From Coptis chinensis (lineage: Eukaryota > Streptophyta > Magnoliopsida > Ranunculales > Ranunculaceae): a stretch of 64,000 nt of DNA. The stretch covers positions 77,645,501-77,709,500 of the forward strand of contig CM027385.1 of assembly GCA_015680905.1 (NCBI GenBank), read 5' to 3'. Below the pieces are notes generated by a model. It did not search any database, had not been told where the DNA came from, and worked only from the letters and a program-made list of their open reading frames with translations. Positions 45,211 to 55,621 of the stretch are shown here, piece by piece; the stretch's first letter is position 1, and each line of letters starts with the position of its first letter. The position numbers and the translations under genes were made by a program.

Positions 45211-47274
45211 TTGATGAGTACTATTAGATATGAAATACCATTAGATGATGTTTTGGCTGAGGATGGTCATTAAAAGACATTCAAATTTAATTTTACCATT
45301 GTGGTTATGTTGGATGTGGTATTTAGATAAAGGGGTTTGATGGTGTGTTAGGTATGTCACGCTCCAGAATTTGGTGGTGATTGTCGATGTGGGAGGTTCA
45401 CATGTACCCTATGATTTTTCAGAGAAGGTGAATTGAGTTGAGTTAAACATTCCAATGTCCACATTTCATAATTTGTAGCACGTGAATTGTATTGAGAGTC
45501 ATGGGCGGAGCAACCAGAAATGAGTATTGAATAGGGGTTTAATCTTCCATTCATTTTTTCTAAAATTTTCACATAGTTAGCGTCGAATTTTGTTACCGCT
45601 TACCTCAATGATTTGACTTTTTCATTTTGATTTCTTTTCTTTGGTTTTTATTTGCTTAGTGAAAACCTTGATGTCCGTTGACCTTCATAAACCATTTCTG
45701 AAATGGACATTTGGATTAATTCAATTTGTTTTCTCCTCCATCCACTCTATCTTAGAACGTTGCGCCACTTCAATCATTATCATTACATCTTCTACCACAT
45801 ATTGAATTCCAACTCATCAAGCAAGTGTTTATTACATCTGCAGTATCTTGAATCAAATCTGCAATTTCTTGATGAGTGAATTGGGTAAGTTGCATTAAAA
45901 GTAATAGCTGAAACAAATTTAGCGTTGTAACAGTGGAAACCTTATGTATCAATTACTTTTAGATTTGTTCTAAAATGATCATATACTTTATTATTACTTG
46001 AAGAAACTAAGCACGAGCATTATGTTGTATCCAAGTGAATGAGTCAATTTATCCATCTAAGGAAAGTTGTCCTTCGTCCGGGGTGAGTCACCACTTGCCT
46101 TGGTTGCCTTTAAGTCGGAAAGTCAATTGTCTTCCACTGCATACACAACAACTTGATGTTAGCTGTGAAACAATGAGAAAGGTGTGTGAATCACTATTGA
46201 AAACGGAATTAGATAGCACACTGTTAGTATTAAATTATTTGTGTATGACATAATTTCCTGTTCCTTATGAACAAAAGAATTTTGGTTGTAGTTGACCATT
46301 TTTTCTTTGAATATTTAATGAAGAACTTAAATTAATGAACAATGTGGCATATTAGTGATATTAATCTAGCTTATGCATTTTGAAGATGATGTTTTCGTCA
46401 CTGTGGTTGCGTCCATTCACTATTGTACGTTTCTAAAATGCAGATAATACATTTCTCTACTCCTTAATCGACAAATATTTTGAAGATTGAAGGCTGTGTT
46501 TTTTTATGATCCAAGTGTGAAATCTTAAGCTATTGTTTTTAAATATTTCAAGTATTTCAATTGATGTGTTATGATTAATGCACTTGAGTGGTTAGTTATG
46601 CATTTACGCAACATGTATGGTTAGTACTAATTGTAAAATGTTGTCAACCTTACTGAACAAAAGATTCTTTCCAGGATTTTTAGTTTAGTTTATGCATCAA
46701 ATAGAGCATGGTTAGTGCGATATTTACTTGTTTACTTCATGACTATGATATGATTGTCAAACAAGCTGAATTTAGCATTGCAGAAGCTAATCTGGAATCT
46801 AGCAAGGTTTGAGCCGACAGAAAATAAAAAGTTTTGAAGGACGGAGGAGTTGAGGGACAGAGAGCAATCAATGAGTTTTAATGTTAAGGATGTAGATATT
46901 TTCCCCCGTGGAGTGGAGAAAAGAACTTGGCCTAAAGATTACTCTTTGTCTGATCTTGCACGCATGATGGTGGTGTTTTTGCTTGCAAGGATACCATGTT
47001 CTCCTACAATCTAGAAAATCATAAGTGTGCTAAATAATTGTATTGCAGTTTGCAAGGAATTGAATTTCAGTTCATGTATAGTTTATGTAAACTATTATTT
47101 CAGTTCATATAAACTATTTTAATTCAAATCTAAGAAGGTAATTTAAGAGACTATATCTCTATTGTATGTTGTAGTAGTGTATTAACAGGGTTTATTTTCT
47201 TTTCTTTTTTCATGATTTAAGAATAATTTAGTGGTCATATCTTACAAATTTCTATATAAATGTATTTTTTTACC

Positions 47275-47322
47275 ATCTTGGTGTTTAGTAAGATAAGTTC
47301 ACATAGTTTTTTATTAGCATTT
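47275..47322 (+). repeat. Left direct repeat flanking the nested LTR-like element
   Basis: ATCTTGGTGTTTAGTAAGAT, continuing to TTAGCATTT just before the element start. It matches 50700-50740 with several substitutions and one short indel. The length, 41-48 bases, is far beyond the usual 5-bp duplication of LTR elements. Confidence 0.8.
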
Positions 47323-49464
47323 TGTAACGCCCGTATTTAAAATACGTATTTATTAATTTATTAATTTATTTATTTAAAATCTGTTGGATTGGATTTGGGA
47401 TATGTGGGCCTGGTTTCTAGACCCGAGTCTGTGTTGGGATTAGGTTTCAAACCCAAGTATATATTTATATTTTTTTAGAGAATAGGGTTGTTAGATAAAA
47501 AAAATAAAATAAAAATGGAGGCGGAGATAGAAACTCAATTGCTAGAGGGTTGGAGCGCAATGATTCGGACTAGGAGAGATTCGTGGAGCTTGGAATACAG
47601 GTGAGTAGTTAGTTTTTCTACCTCCCGTGTATACAAAAATAGCCTTATTGTTCAATGTTTTCACTTATTTTTACTGTTCATTCTTCTTCGTCCTGTGTCA
47701 TTATTGTTAAACTGATTTCTGTTATATATTGTTCATTGTTCTTAATTATTGAAAAAAAATTATTGTGCTTGGCGAAGCTCGAAGAAGCGTTAATGGCGGC
47801 GCAAGACAGAGAGATCGTCTCTATATACTTTTTAAACTTATTGTGTTTAATATGTGGTGTGTTAGTTGGATATATTATTGGTTGTTAAGGTTGGATTGGG
47901 TGTTGTCGGGATTGAAATTTGGTGGGGGCTGTTGAAGTTGTGAAACAGGTTTTTCATGGCGTCGCCTGCTTGAATTGATGGGGGTTGAACTCTTATTGTC
48001 GTGGTTAAGATTGATTTAGGATTGGTTGTTGTTGGGAAGTGTCGGATATGTGTTTTGACGTTGGGAGGAGGGCTGTTGGGAGCTTGAAGACTCGTTAATG
48101 GCGGTCGAGATCTAAGTTTGAGTGATCTCGACAATAGATAAAAGTGTGTTGTGTGTTAATTAATGTTGTTTGGTTTTTGATGAGGAGGGAAACCGCTGGG
48201 TTGAAAGGGGAGGACGAGTGGAGGTTGTGGTGGCCGATTTGGTGGCTGGTGGTGGGAGCTGCTGGAGCTAAGGAAGATGACTCTGTTGGGCCTTGGGCCG
48301 AAATTTTTGTTTAGTTGGGTTGGGCCAAAATTCTATTATTTTGTGTTGGACCTTAGTTGGTTTTCTTTGGGCCCAAATATAGTTTGTTTGGTTGGGCCAG
48401 TTCTATTTTTCTTTCCTTGGGCCGAAATCTATTTGGTTTGGGCCGGTTTCAGTTTTGGGTTTAGATTTTAGTTTTTGGGGCGAACTAAGTTAGTTAGTGG
48501 TTTGGGCCATTTTCAATTAGCTTTCTTTGGGCCGAATCACTTAATTGTTTGGGGCCAGTTTCTAATATTTTTTTGGGCAGTCCATAGGACTTAATAGAGA
48601 TCCAAATGGGTCTTTCAACATTTAGACTTTTGGGTTCTAAGGTTTGGGTTTAGGGCTTGGCTAGTTTGGTCCGAACCATTACCTTAGTCATGAGCCCATG
48701 AGCCATGCACCTTGACCTTAGCCATGAACCATGGCTATAACCCTGGACCTGTTGAACATGGAAATGACATGTTGACTTTGACTTTGACCATTCACTGTTG
48801 ACCGTTGACTGTGGAATGTTGACTTTTTCCAGATTTTCACATATTTAAGAATATGGACAAATATAGTAATAAAATGTTGTCAAAATTGTATAGACAAATC
48901 AAATGATAGAATGTTGTGGAAGCCTGTATAAACTTGGTTGTTATTATCTAAGACAGATGTGATGTTGATAGTTTGTATTTTTTGACACGTGACAAGAGTG
49001 AAATTTTAGGAGATATAATATTCTTAAAACGCTATAAAAATATTATGTGGTACGTTTGGAGCTATTGTGATGTTATGGGGTATGTTGAAATTGTTGTTCT
49101 GTTAAATGATATCATATGTTAGGATATCGATTAAATGCAATATCTTTGAGAAATCTATATAAACGATCCATTATTATATATGTGAGATGTTACTATGAGG
49201 TAGTATAGTATTGGTGAATATTTTCCCACGGGATTGTAGCTTAGTACAATAATATATTGGCACGCGAAAGAATGAAAGGTGTTATGAGATGTATTGAGAT
49301 ATTTTTAAATAGTGTGGCTTAGTGCAATAATTAATTGGCATGCACGTGATATAGTGAAATGATTATAAGATATAAAGGTATGACACTTGAATAAATTTCG
49401 TAACGAAAATCCTAAAACCTAGCTACCACAACTCATGTGATTTGGCCCTAGTGATGGGCGTATG

Positions 49465-49580
49465 TGATATGATTGGCCCTTCTGGCGTTTCAGTGCATCT
49501 GAATGGCCCTTCGGGCGTAAGTAATTTGATTGGCCCTTCTGGCATTTCAGTGAATCTGAATGGCCCTTCTGGCGTAGCCG
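49465..49580 (+). repeat. Tandem GGCCCTTCTGGCG repeats
   Basis: Four spaced copies of GGCCCTTCTGGCG or close variants within two larger units that also contain TTTCAGTGMATCTGAATGG. Confidence 0.8.
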
Positions 49581-50031
49581 AATAGTGGCTTGATTATTCC
49601 GTTCGCAAAATTAGAACGAGACGCGCTATATTTTTATGCCGAATAATGGCAGTACTCACATAATGGCTTTCGTGTGAGGGCTACCTGGTATGCGATATCC
49701 CGCTTAGGGTAACTACGCACGGAGTGGTTCATTATGTGAGGGGAGGCATGTGGATGTACATGTTCGGCATTGGGTAGCGATTGTGGTAGCCAGGGAAACT
49801 AAGTAAGACATAGATACGACATGATTTTTAGGGACACGCAAAGAAAGCCTTAAATAATATAATTATGATAATAGGTTGGTTAATGATATATCTTTAAATA
49901 TATGATTGTATATAGTTTTGCAGAATGGTGGATCAAACTTATTACTTGTGCAGAGACGACCCACTCTGTAATTGAGCATGAAATGCGGTAAATATAGAAT
50001 ATGTTTTGTTGGTTATTAGTTTAGTTAGAAC

Positions 50032-50185
50032 TTAAGGCGCCTCGGTGGAGGAACTAAATGCCTTTGTATTATGGTTGGGAAGTTAAGGCGCCTCAATGGA
50101 GAACTACATGCCTTAAGTATGGTACTTAAGGATGTTGTATTATTTGTTGGAGGTTAAGGCGCCTCGGTGGAGGAACTAACTGCCT
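50032..50185 (+). repeat. Tandem TTAAGGCGCCTC repeats
   Basis: Three units starting near 50032, 50093 and 50156. Each has TTAAGGCGCCTC (GGCGCC palindrome), TGGAGGAACTA or a variant, and TGCCTT, within the LTR-like element. Confidence 0.8.
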
Positions 50186-50699
50186 TATTTATTGTGTAAA
50201 TATATGTATAAGTATATATTGTATTTTAAGGCTACTCACACCAGCATTGTTTATAATATTGACCCGATTTGCATGTTTGCTTATCGGGTATGTTCATTAA
50301 ATGAACATAGTTGATAAGTCTTGACAGGTTTAGTGTTAAAGAAGAAGGTTGGTTGAGTGCTTGTGGTTTGGCGTTAGCGTCGCATTCGATATGTTTTGTT
50401 TTCCTTTAATAGGTTTAGTAATAGATTTTAGTTGAGACAAAAGAGTTGTTGTTTTGTATTTTTCCGTTGTAATTATAATTAAAGAGTTGTTGAAAGGAGA
50501 TTTGTAATTTAATCTTATTTGTGAGTTTTTGGTTATGAAGAGGACTTTTGTTTAGTTAAAAAATTTATTGGTTTTAAATTATCCGTGTAAGTAAATAGAT
50601 GATGGGTTTTTAGGAGTTGAGAGTGCATCACACCTCAAAAATTGAAGAGTTAGGAACAAATTTTGTTTTTTGAATTCTGTCGAAATTCGGGGTGTGACA

Positions 50700-50740
50700 A
50701 TCTTGGTGTCCAGTAAGGTAAGTTCACGTAGTTTTAGCAT
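50700..50740 (+). repeat. Right direct repeat flanking the nested LTR-like element
   Basis: Begins ATCTTGGTGTCCAGTAAGGT directly after the element's terminal TGACA. Partner of 47275-47322. Confidence 0.8.
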
Positions 50741-51129
50741 ACCAAATTACCAATATATACTATCTGCTCATTCTATCTTGATGAGAATTATTGTTCCTAT
50801 CGCATTGTTGTCGAGTTCAAGGTCAATGTTAACATCTTCTAGAGTTTCCCACATGCTTCGGTGATATCACTAAGAGCTATTCATTTGTTGATGCAAGAAT
50901 TTAAGTTTGGCAGCATCTTGCTTTCTTTATTGCCTTTTTTGTAAATCACTATAGCATTCTCTATCTTCATTTACTAATTTTTGTGTCATTAACTAATTTA
51001 TTCGTTTATTTGATGGATGATCTTCTACATGATATTCCATTTTGCAGTTCTCATTAATGAACAACTAACACATCAATTCAAGCTCCATTCAGAATTTTTT
51101 TTTCTAGATGTATTGTTCGTATTGTTAAG

Positions 51130-51156
51130 ACGTGCAACGCACGTGCATGATGCTAG
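51130..51156 (+). repeat. Helitron 3' terminal hairpin and CTAG
   Basis: Six-base-pair stem with an AAC loop (51130-51144), eight bases, then CTAG. This matches the terminator-like 3' structure of Helitrons. Confidence 0.75.
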
Positions 51157-52544
51157 TACCTTATTAAAATATATTAAGATCCATTCAGGGCCGGGTCAAC
51201 CCTATAACAAAGTATGCATTTGCTTAGGGCCCCCCAGCCCAATCCTCCCAAATGCTTATGGACCGAACTAAAGAAGCCCATGTATTGCTATTATAAAAAC
51301 AAAGCCCCTAACTCATTATCCAAATTAATTAATTATAGTTTTGTGAGCAAACTAAAAAAAAGTTAAGAATCACTTAGTTCAATTTGTTGTGGGCCCCTTT
51401 GATTACTCCAAGTCTCTAACCAAGTGTGGGTTTAAGTAAGAGTCTAAAAACAAACCATTGACCCATCATCCGGTAGGGCACCCGGTTTTCACATGCCACC
51501 CAAACCCGCACCGACCCAAAAATAGACCCACCCCACCACCATTTTACGCGGTCTAGCAATGGGTGTAGGTTCTATGTTCAAACCCGACCCGTCAAGCCGC
51601 CAGACCCGCACCATGTCAAAAGTCGTTGACCCAACCCCGTTGACCCTCACAATGTCAAGACTCAAGTCTAATATTTTTGTATTTTGTTTATATTTTATTT
51701 TAACTTTTGTAGGAATTTGGGAGATATGAACACAAACTTATGAGTTCAACATCAATTTCAAATATTCAAGTTTGAACATTGGGCAAATATCAAAAGTTCA
51801 AATTCAACTTTCGAATTTTGGAGAAGATGAATTGTTCATTCTTATATTAATTTCGAATTCTTTTAGTTTATATTTTATTGTTTTGAACCATAGATCCTTG
51901 CTCCCATCTTTATTTTATCATATTATGGAAAATAATCAATTTACAAATGGTAAATCACGATAAAGAAGTTTCAAATTTGCAGATATGGTTTTGGGTTCAA
52001 GTTCAAGTTTTTTTTATTTTTGTTTATTTTTCATTGATTGATTCCATTTTTTTCTCTATGTTGTGAATTGAAAATATATTACTTGCAGAATTTGAAAATT
52101 TTTTTTGGTGAAATGGGTTAAAATGATAATTTCCACCCGACTCGGATGACCCGCCCAAAACCCGCTTCGTAAGCTGACCCAACAGACGGGCCTGGGTGAT
52201 GGTACTAAGACATGACACTTCAACCCTCCCCGCCCCATCGGAGACCACTAGATTTGTATCCCCTAGACCCGTTCCGACCCAATACCTATCACTATTTGAC
52301 CCGCGGTTGACCCACCCCGCCCCGTATTACACCCCTAGGTTTAAGTGTTTAACATCAAAATTTACAGTACGTGAGGTTGTAGAAAGTTATGGATATTAAC
52401 ATAATGACAGTTGGTTTTAACGAGTTTGTATTTAGGAAGATATGATTTGCCATTCAAAAAGACTTGCAGCACAATTTGTTGCACGCTTGTCCTAATCATT
52501 TGTAAAACTCGTTATCATTATCAATAAAATTTCCATTAATAAAA

Positions 52545-52587
<43 letters not shown>

Positions 52588-53103
52588 TCCCCAACGCCCT
52601 TAAAAGAAGTTGGGCGCCCAAAAAATTCACCTTCGTCATTCTCAATCCCTTCACTATTTTTCTTGCCACAAAATTTTATTTTTTATCACTTTTGTTTACA
52701 TTAATTTTGAATGAAGAAAAAAAAAATCTATATAATTATCTATCTATTGACTTAAACAAATGTTTGAATGATTATGTCAATTTTTTTTTTTTTTTTAAGG
52801 TTTATTTTTCTTTATTTTCTTTCTTTCTTTGGTTGAATTGTTTGTGGAAATATAGACAAGTTTTTTTATTTATTTGTTATTTTGGCTTTAGTCATTTAAT
52901 TAGGTATGTTATTTGGTATTAATTTATATCTATGTTTGAATTTTGAATTTTGGAAAAAGATTAATTAGGATTTCGGTGCCACGTAGGAAATGGAGTCCAA
53001 GAGAGTTATTGAGGGAGTCTGAGTAGAACTATTCTTAAAAATAACATTGTAATCTTACGAAAAGAGTCTATTAATTTTAAGAAATATTATGTAATAAGAT
53101 TCT
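51157..53103. other. Repeat-rich intergenic DNA with GACCCG-rich blocks
   Basis: Two blocks (51470-51660 and 52125-52345) are rich in GACCCG/ACCCGCC words. The second ends TATTACACCCCTAG, like a hAT terminus, followed by GTTTAAGT; GTTTAAGT also occurs at 51430, a possible but unpaired target duplication. The rest is AT-rich and has no gene. Confidence 0.45.
52545..52585 (+). repeat. (AAT)n microsatellite
   Basis: About thirteen AAT units in a row, preceded by an A run. Confidence 0.95.
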
Positions 53104-53181
53104 TACCACAAAAGTCCAACAAAATCTTCTGTAAAATGGAAAGTATAACTAATCAAATTTGCTCCATGAGGCTTATAAATA
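53104..53181 (+). promoter_or_regulatory. Promoter of defensin-like gene 2 with TATA box
   Basis: TATAAATA at 53174-53181, 76 bases before the start codon, preceded by ACCACAAAAGTCCAACAAAATC and TGGAAAGTATAACTA. This is colinear with the gene 1 promoter. Confidence 0.75.
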
Positions 53182-53256
53182 GTAGGACATGCTGGTGTCA
53201 TTGATTGCCTTCCAACATTTGAAGGAAGTCAGAAACAAGAACGAAAGGGAAAGATA

Positions 53257-53752
53257 ATGGAGAAGGCGTCTGCTAAGTTGATACTCTTTGTGGCACTTCT
53301 TCTTGTTGTCTCAGGTTTTTCTCTTTACACCCTGGTTAGATATCTTTGAAATTAACATCAATCCAAGTTTGTAAGCATGTTAATATAATTAGGCTTACCT
53401 AAGCTCACACCTTACATTTTGCATGTGCTACATTCTTTTTAATAATCTAAATTCCAAAACACTAAATGAATTTGTACAACGTTTCTCTTAAAAATATAAT
53501 GATAATATATTCCTGGAAATAACGGCAAAGTCGTATGTTTACGAGGAAAGTAATGACTTTTTGAAAATATATGTAGGTATTCCATCCATGAAGATCCAGG
53601 TTGAGGCACGAAAGACTTGTCTTATTGAAGGTCCTCCAGCTTGCAAAGACGACTTTCAATGTCAGAGCAATTGCCTTAATTGTCACCCGAAATGTCTGGA
53701 GGGTCGATGCCATTGTACGCATGCCATGGACGTACTTAAGGGGAAAAATTGA
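53257..53752 (+). CDS. Defensin-like secreted cysteine-rich peptide, gene 2
   Basis: Two exons: 53257-53314 and 53577-53752, with a GT..AG phase-1 intron at the same place as gene 1, give 77 residues. The signal peptide starts MEKASAKLILFVALLLVVS. The mature part has eight Cys: C-x7-C-x5-C-x3-C-x2-C-x3-C-x4-C-x-C, the gene 1 framework with different loop lengths. After CHCT there is an eight- to nine-residue basic tail ending KGKN that gene 1 lacks. The signal peptide is about 70% identical to gene 1, but the mature residues between cysteines differ widely. It is secreted by inference; the target is unknown. Promoter, intron site and 3' UTR show it is a tandem-type paralogue 13 kb away. Confidence 0.85.
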
Positions 53753-53896
53753 CACTAGCGCAGCCTCATGCCCTATTGCAATATTGATAATATAGCTTGT
53801 ATTACTGCTAATTGTGTTTGTTTGTAAGAGCTTGAGGGAAAAGGTATACCCTTGATTTAGGATTTTTGTGGAGGATGTTGTAAGGGCGTTTGGATC

Positions 53897-53906
53897 AATA
53901 AATAAA
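53897..53906 (+). terminator. Poly(A) signal of defensin-like gene 2
   Basis: Overlapping AATAAATAAA about 145 bases after the stop, following the conserved AAGGGCGTTTGGATCAAT segment. Confidence 0.6.
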
Positions 53907-54035
53907 ATTCTTATTTGCCAATATTGTTGTTGTTTCATTCTTCAGTTTTTAGGTTTCCGATGGGTTAGAATTGCTCTCCACATACTATTGTTTTTGTTTG
54001 ATCACTTAATAGGCATAGTATATAATGTGCTATAC

Positions 54036-54100
54036 ATTTTTGGGTTAAGTAGTATTACCCTAGTAGATGAGCCAATTAGGATATCTCCCCACTAAATCTT
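54036..54100 (+). mobile_element. Single MITE arm, relative of 40883-41160
   Basis: GGGTTAAGTAGTATTACC, TAGATGAGCCAATTAGGAT and CCCCACTAAA match the outer arm of the foldback MITE downstream of gene 1. The second arm is absent. Confidence 0.55.
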
Positions 54101-55413
54101 TACCGTCTGTTTTAATGATTAAGATCTTATCTCACAACAAACTGAAGATCTAATCTTAAGCATAAAAAAGAGACAGATTATAATCTAATGGCCATTTTTT
54201 CATTATAGCTTCATTTTCTCTCTATCCACCACTATCACCACCGACCATAACCACAGACACGTCAAAAATGTGATCTTAAATCTAAAATCAATGTATTTCT
54301 CATTCAAATATATATAGTTCTCTTTCATTTGAACATCGCACTATAGAAAAAAATTCAAAGATCAATGAATCAAATACCTTGTTATGTGTTTTACTAAATA
54401 TCCATTTAGTAACACATTTTTCAATGCAATCAGGCTGCATTATCTCATTCTCTCAATTTGGTTTCCACACGTACTTCTCATTTGATTTCCATATGAACAT
54501 CTCTAGTGTGATTCTTCATATTGCAAATCACCATTTCTAATCTGTAAACCAGGAAAGCAAGATGCTAGGCCGGACCATTCTATTGTGATTGATTTCATAA
54601 AGACCTCCATTTCTACGCCTCTACTCTTTGAAGCAACAGACTTTGATTTTATTTCTTTCCTAGTTAGCTGACACTAAAGGAATGATATGATTCGGAAGCA
54701 AGGGCGAGAGCAAAATACAGTTAGTAAAAATGACAAGATCATCTATCTACTGAAGGGCTTGTGGCACCCATTGGGCTTGGAATACGGCCTTGTCTTTCAG
54801 AATAATAGGTTTGCACAAATGATTGAAGACAATAACCCAAATCTTGTTTTCTGTGTTTCCTTGTTTTCTTTGATGATACCTTTTGTGTGTGTGTGTGTGT
54901 ATGTTTTTTTTTTTTTTTTCAGTTTTCTCAATCGTTCCTTGCGTAGTTGCTTGTGTTCTCTTTTTTCTTTGGAAAGTATTTTCCGTTTTCTTGATGAATC
55001 TGATTTTCCTTTTTTATGATGTACCTCCATTTTTGTTTTCTTGGTTGGGTGTTGTTAACGGAGGTGTTTAGGAAGATAGAGAAGAGAAAAAGGAGAGATC
55101 GAATTGTTGTCAAGTGCTTTACGCGTGTATGAATTTTAGCTTATTTGGCAAAATCACTAACTTTTTAGTGCCACATACTCAAATGAACAGACACATGTTT
55201 CACTCCGGTGCCACATGAACAGTTTATTGACCGGAAATGAACTATAATCCCAAAGTGCAACAAAACTAAAAGTATAAGGTACTGCAAGTGCATAGAAAAT
55301 TGTATAGTAGCCAAAGTGCAAAAAAAGTCTAGTACATTGTATACTATGCTTATTAAGTGTTGTTTGATTGTGCAATGCAATCCTCAAATTCCAGGACTAC
55401 TTAAACTGAGCAT
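54101..55413. other. Unassigned intergenic DNA
   Basis: AT-rich, with a short GT repeat and a T run at 54884-54920. A 110-codon frame at 54687-55019 contains that GT/T tract and is not gene-like. Confidence 0.4.
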
Positions 55414-55421
55414 GTCATAGG

Positions 55422-55621
55422 CATAGTTCGTGATTCCGAACGAAACTCCGGAATTCCGCCCGGAATTTCGGTTTTCCAAAAAAACGGAATTCCGAATATA
55501 GCGTCGAAATATCGGAAATTCCAAAAGAATTTGAAATTCCGAATATAATAGGGTCGAAATTTAATAGATTTCGGTTTTTAAATTTATCGGAATTTCGAGA
55601 ATTCCGAAATCCCGAACTATG
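55422..55621. mobile_element. hAT-like MITE, 200 bp, with exact 8-bp target duplication
   Basis: Ends CATAGTTCG / CGAACTATG, bounded by GTCATAGG at 55414-55421 and 55622-55629. The interior consists largely of CGGAATTCCG- and TTTCGGAA-like motifs in both directions. Non-coding. Confidence 0.9.

Larger units (their letters stand above)
47323..50699 (+). mobile_element. LTR-like element (solo LTR?) nested in the Helitron
   Basis: Starts TGTAACGCCCGTATTTA and ends GGGGTGTGACA, i.e. TG..CA with near-inverted ends as in plant gypsy LTRs. It is 3377 bases, without gag or pol. The interior has a GGGCC-rich tract (48285-48560), GGCCCTTCTGGCG repeats (49465-49575) and GGCGCCTC repeats (50032-50185). 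It shares the GCGATATCCCGCTTRGG segment with related copies near 24890 and 57170. It is most likely a large solo LTR. Confidence 0.6.
43833..51156 (+). mobile_element. Candidate Helitron, 7.3 kb, with nested insertion
   Basis: The left end TCTTTACTATATATAAAAATG follows an A. The right end has a hairpin ACGTGC-AAC-GCACGT (51130-51144), then eight bases, then CTAG (51153-51156) followed by T. Starting with TC, ending in hairpin plus CTRR, and inserting between A and T without target duplication are the defining Helitron traits. No Rep/helicase is found, so it would be non-autonomous. Subtracting the 3.4-kb nested element leaves about 3.9 kb with several exon-like fragments. Confidence 0.7.

Noticed and set aside
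53462..53938. 158-codon minus-strand frame
   Set aside because: Antisense to the defensin-like exon 2 and its intron; a shadow of the real gene.
54687..55019. 110-codon open frame
   Set aside because: Encodes a GT-repeat/poly-T product (CVCVYVFFFFFS) and has no recognisable protein features.
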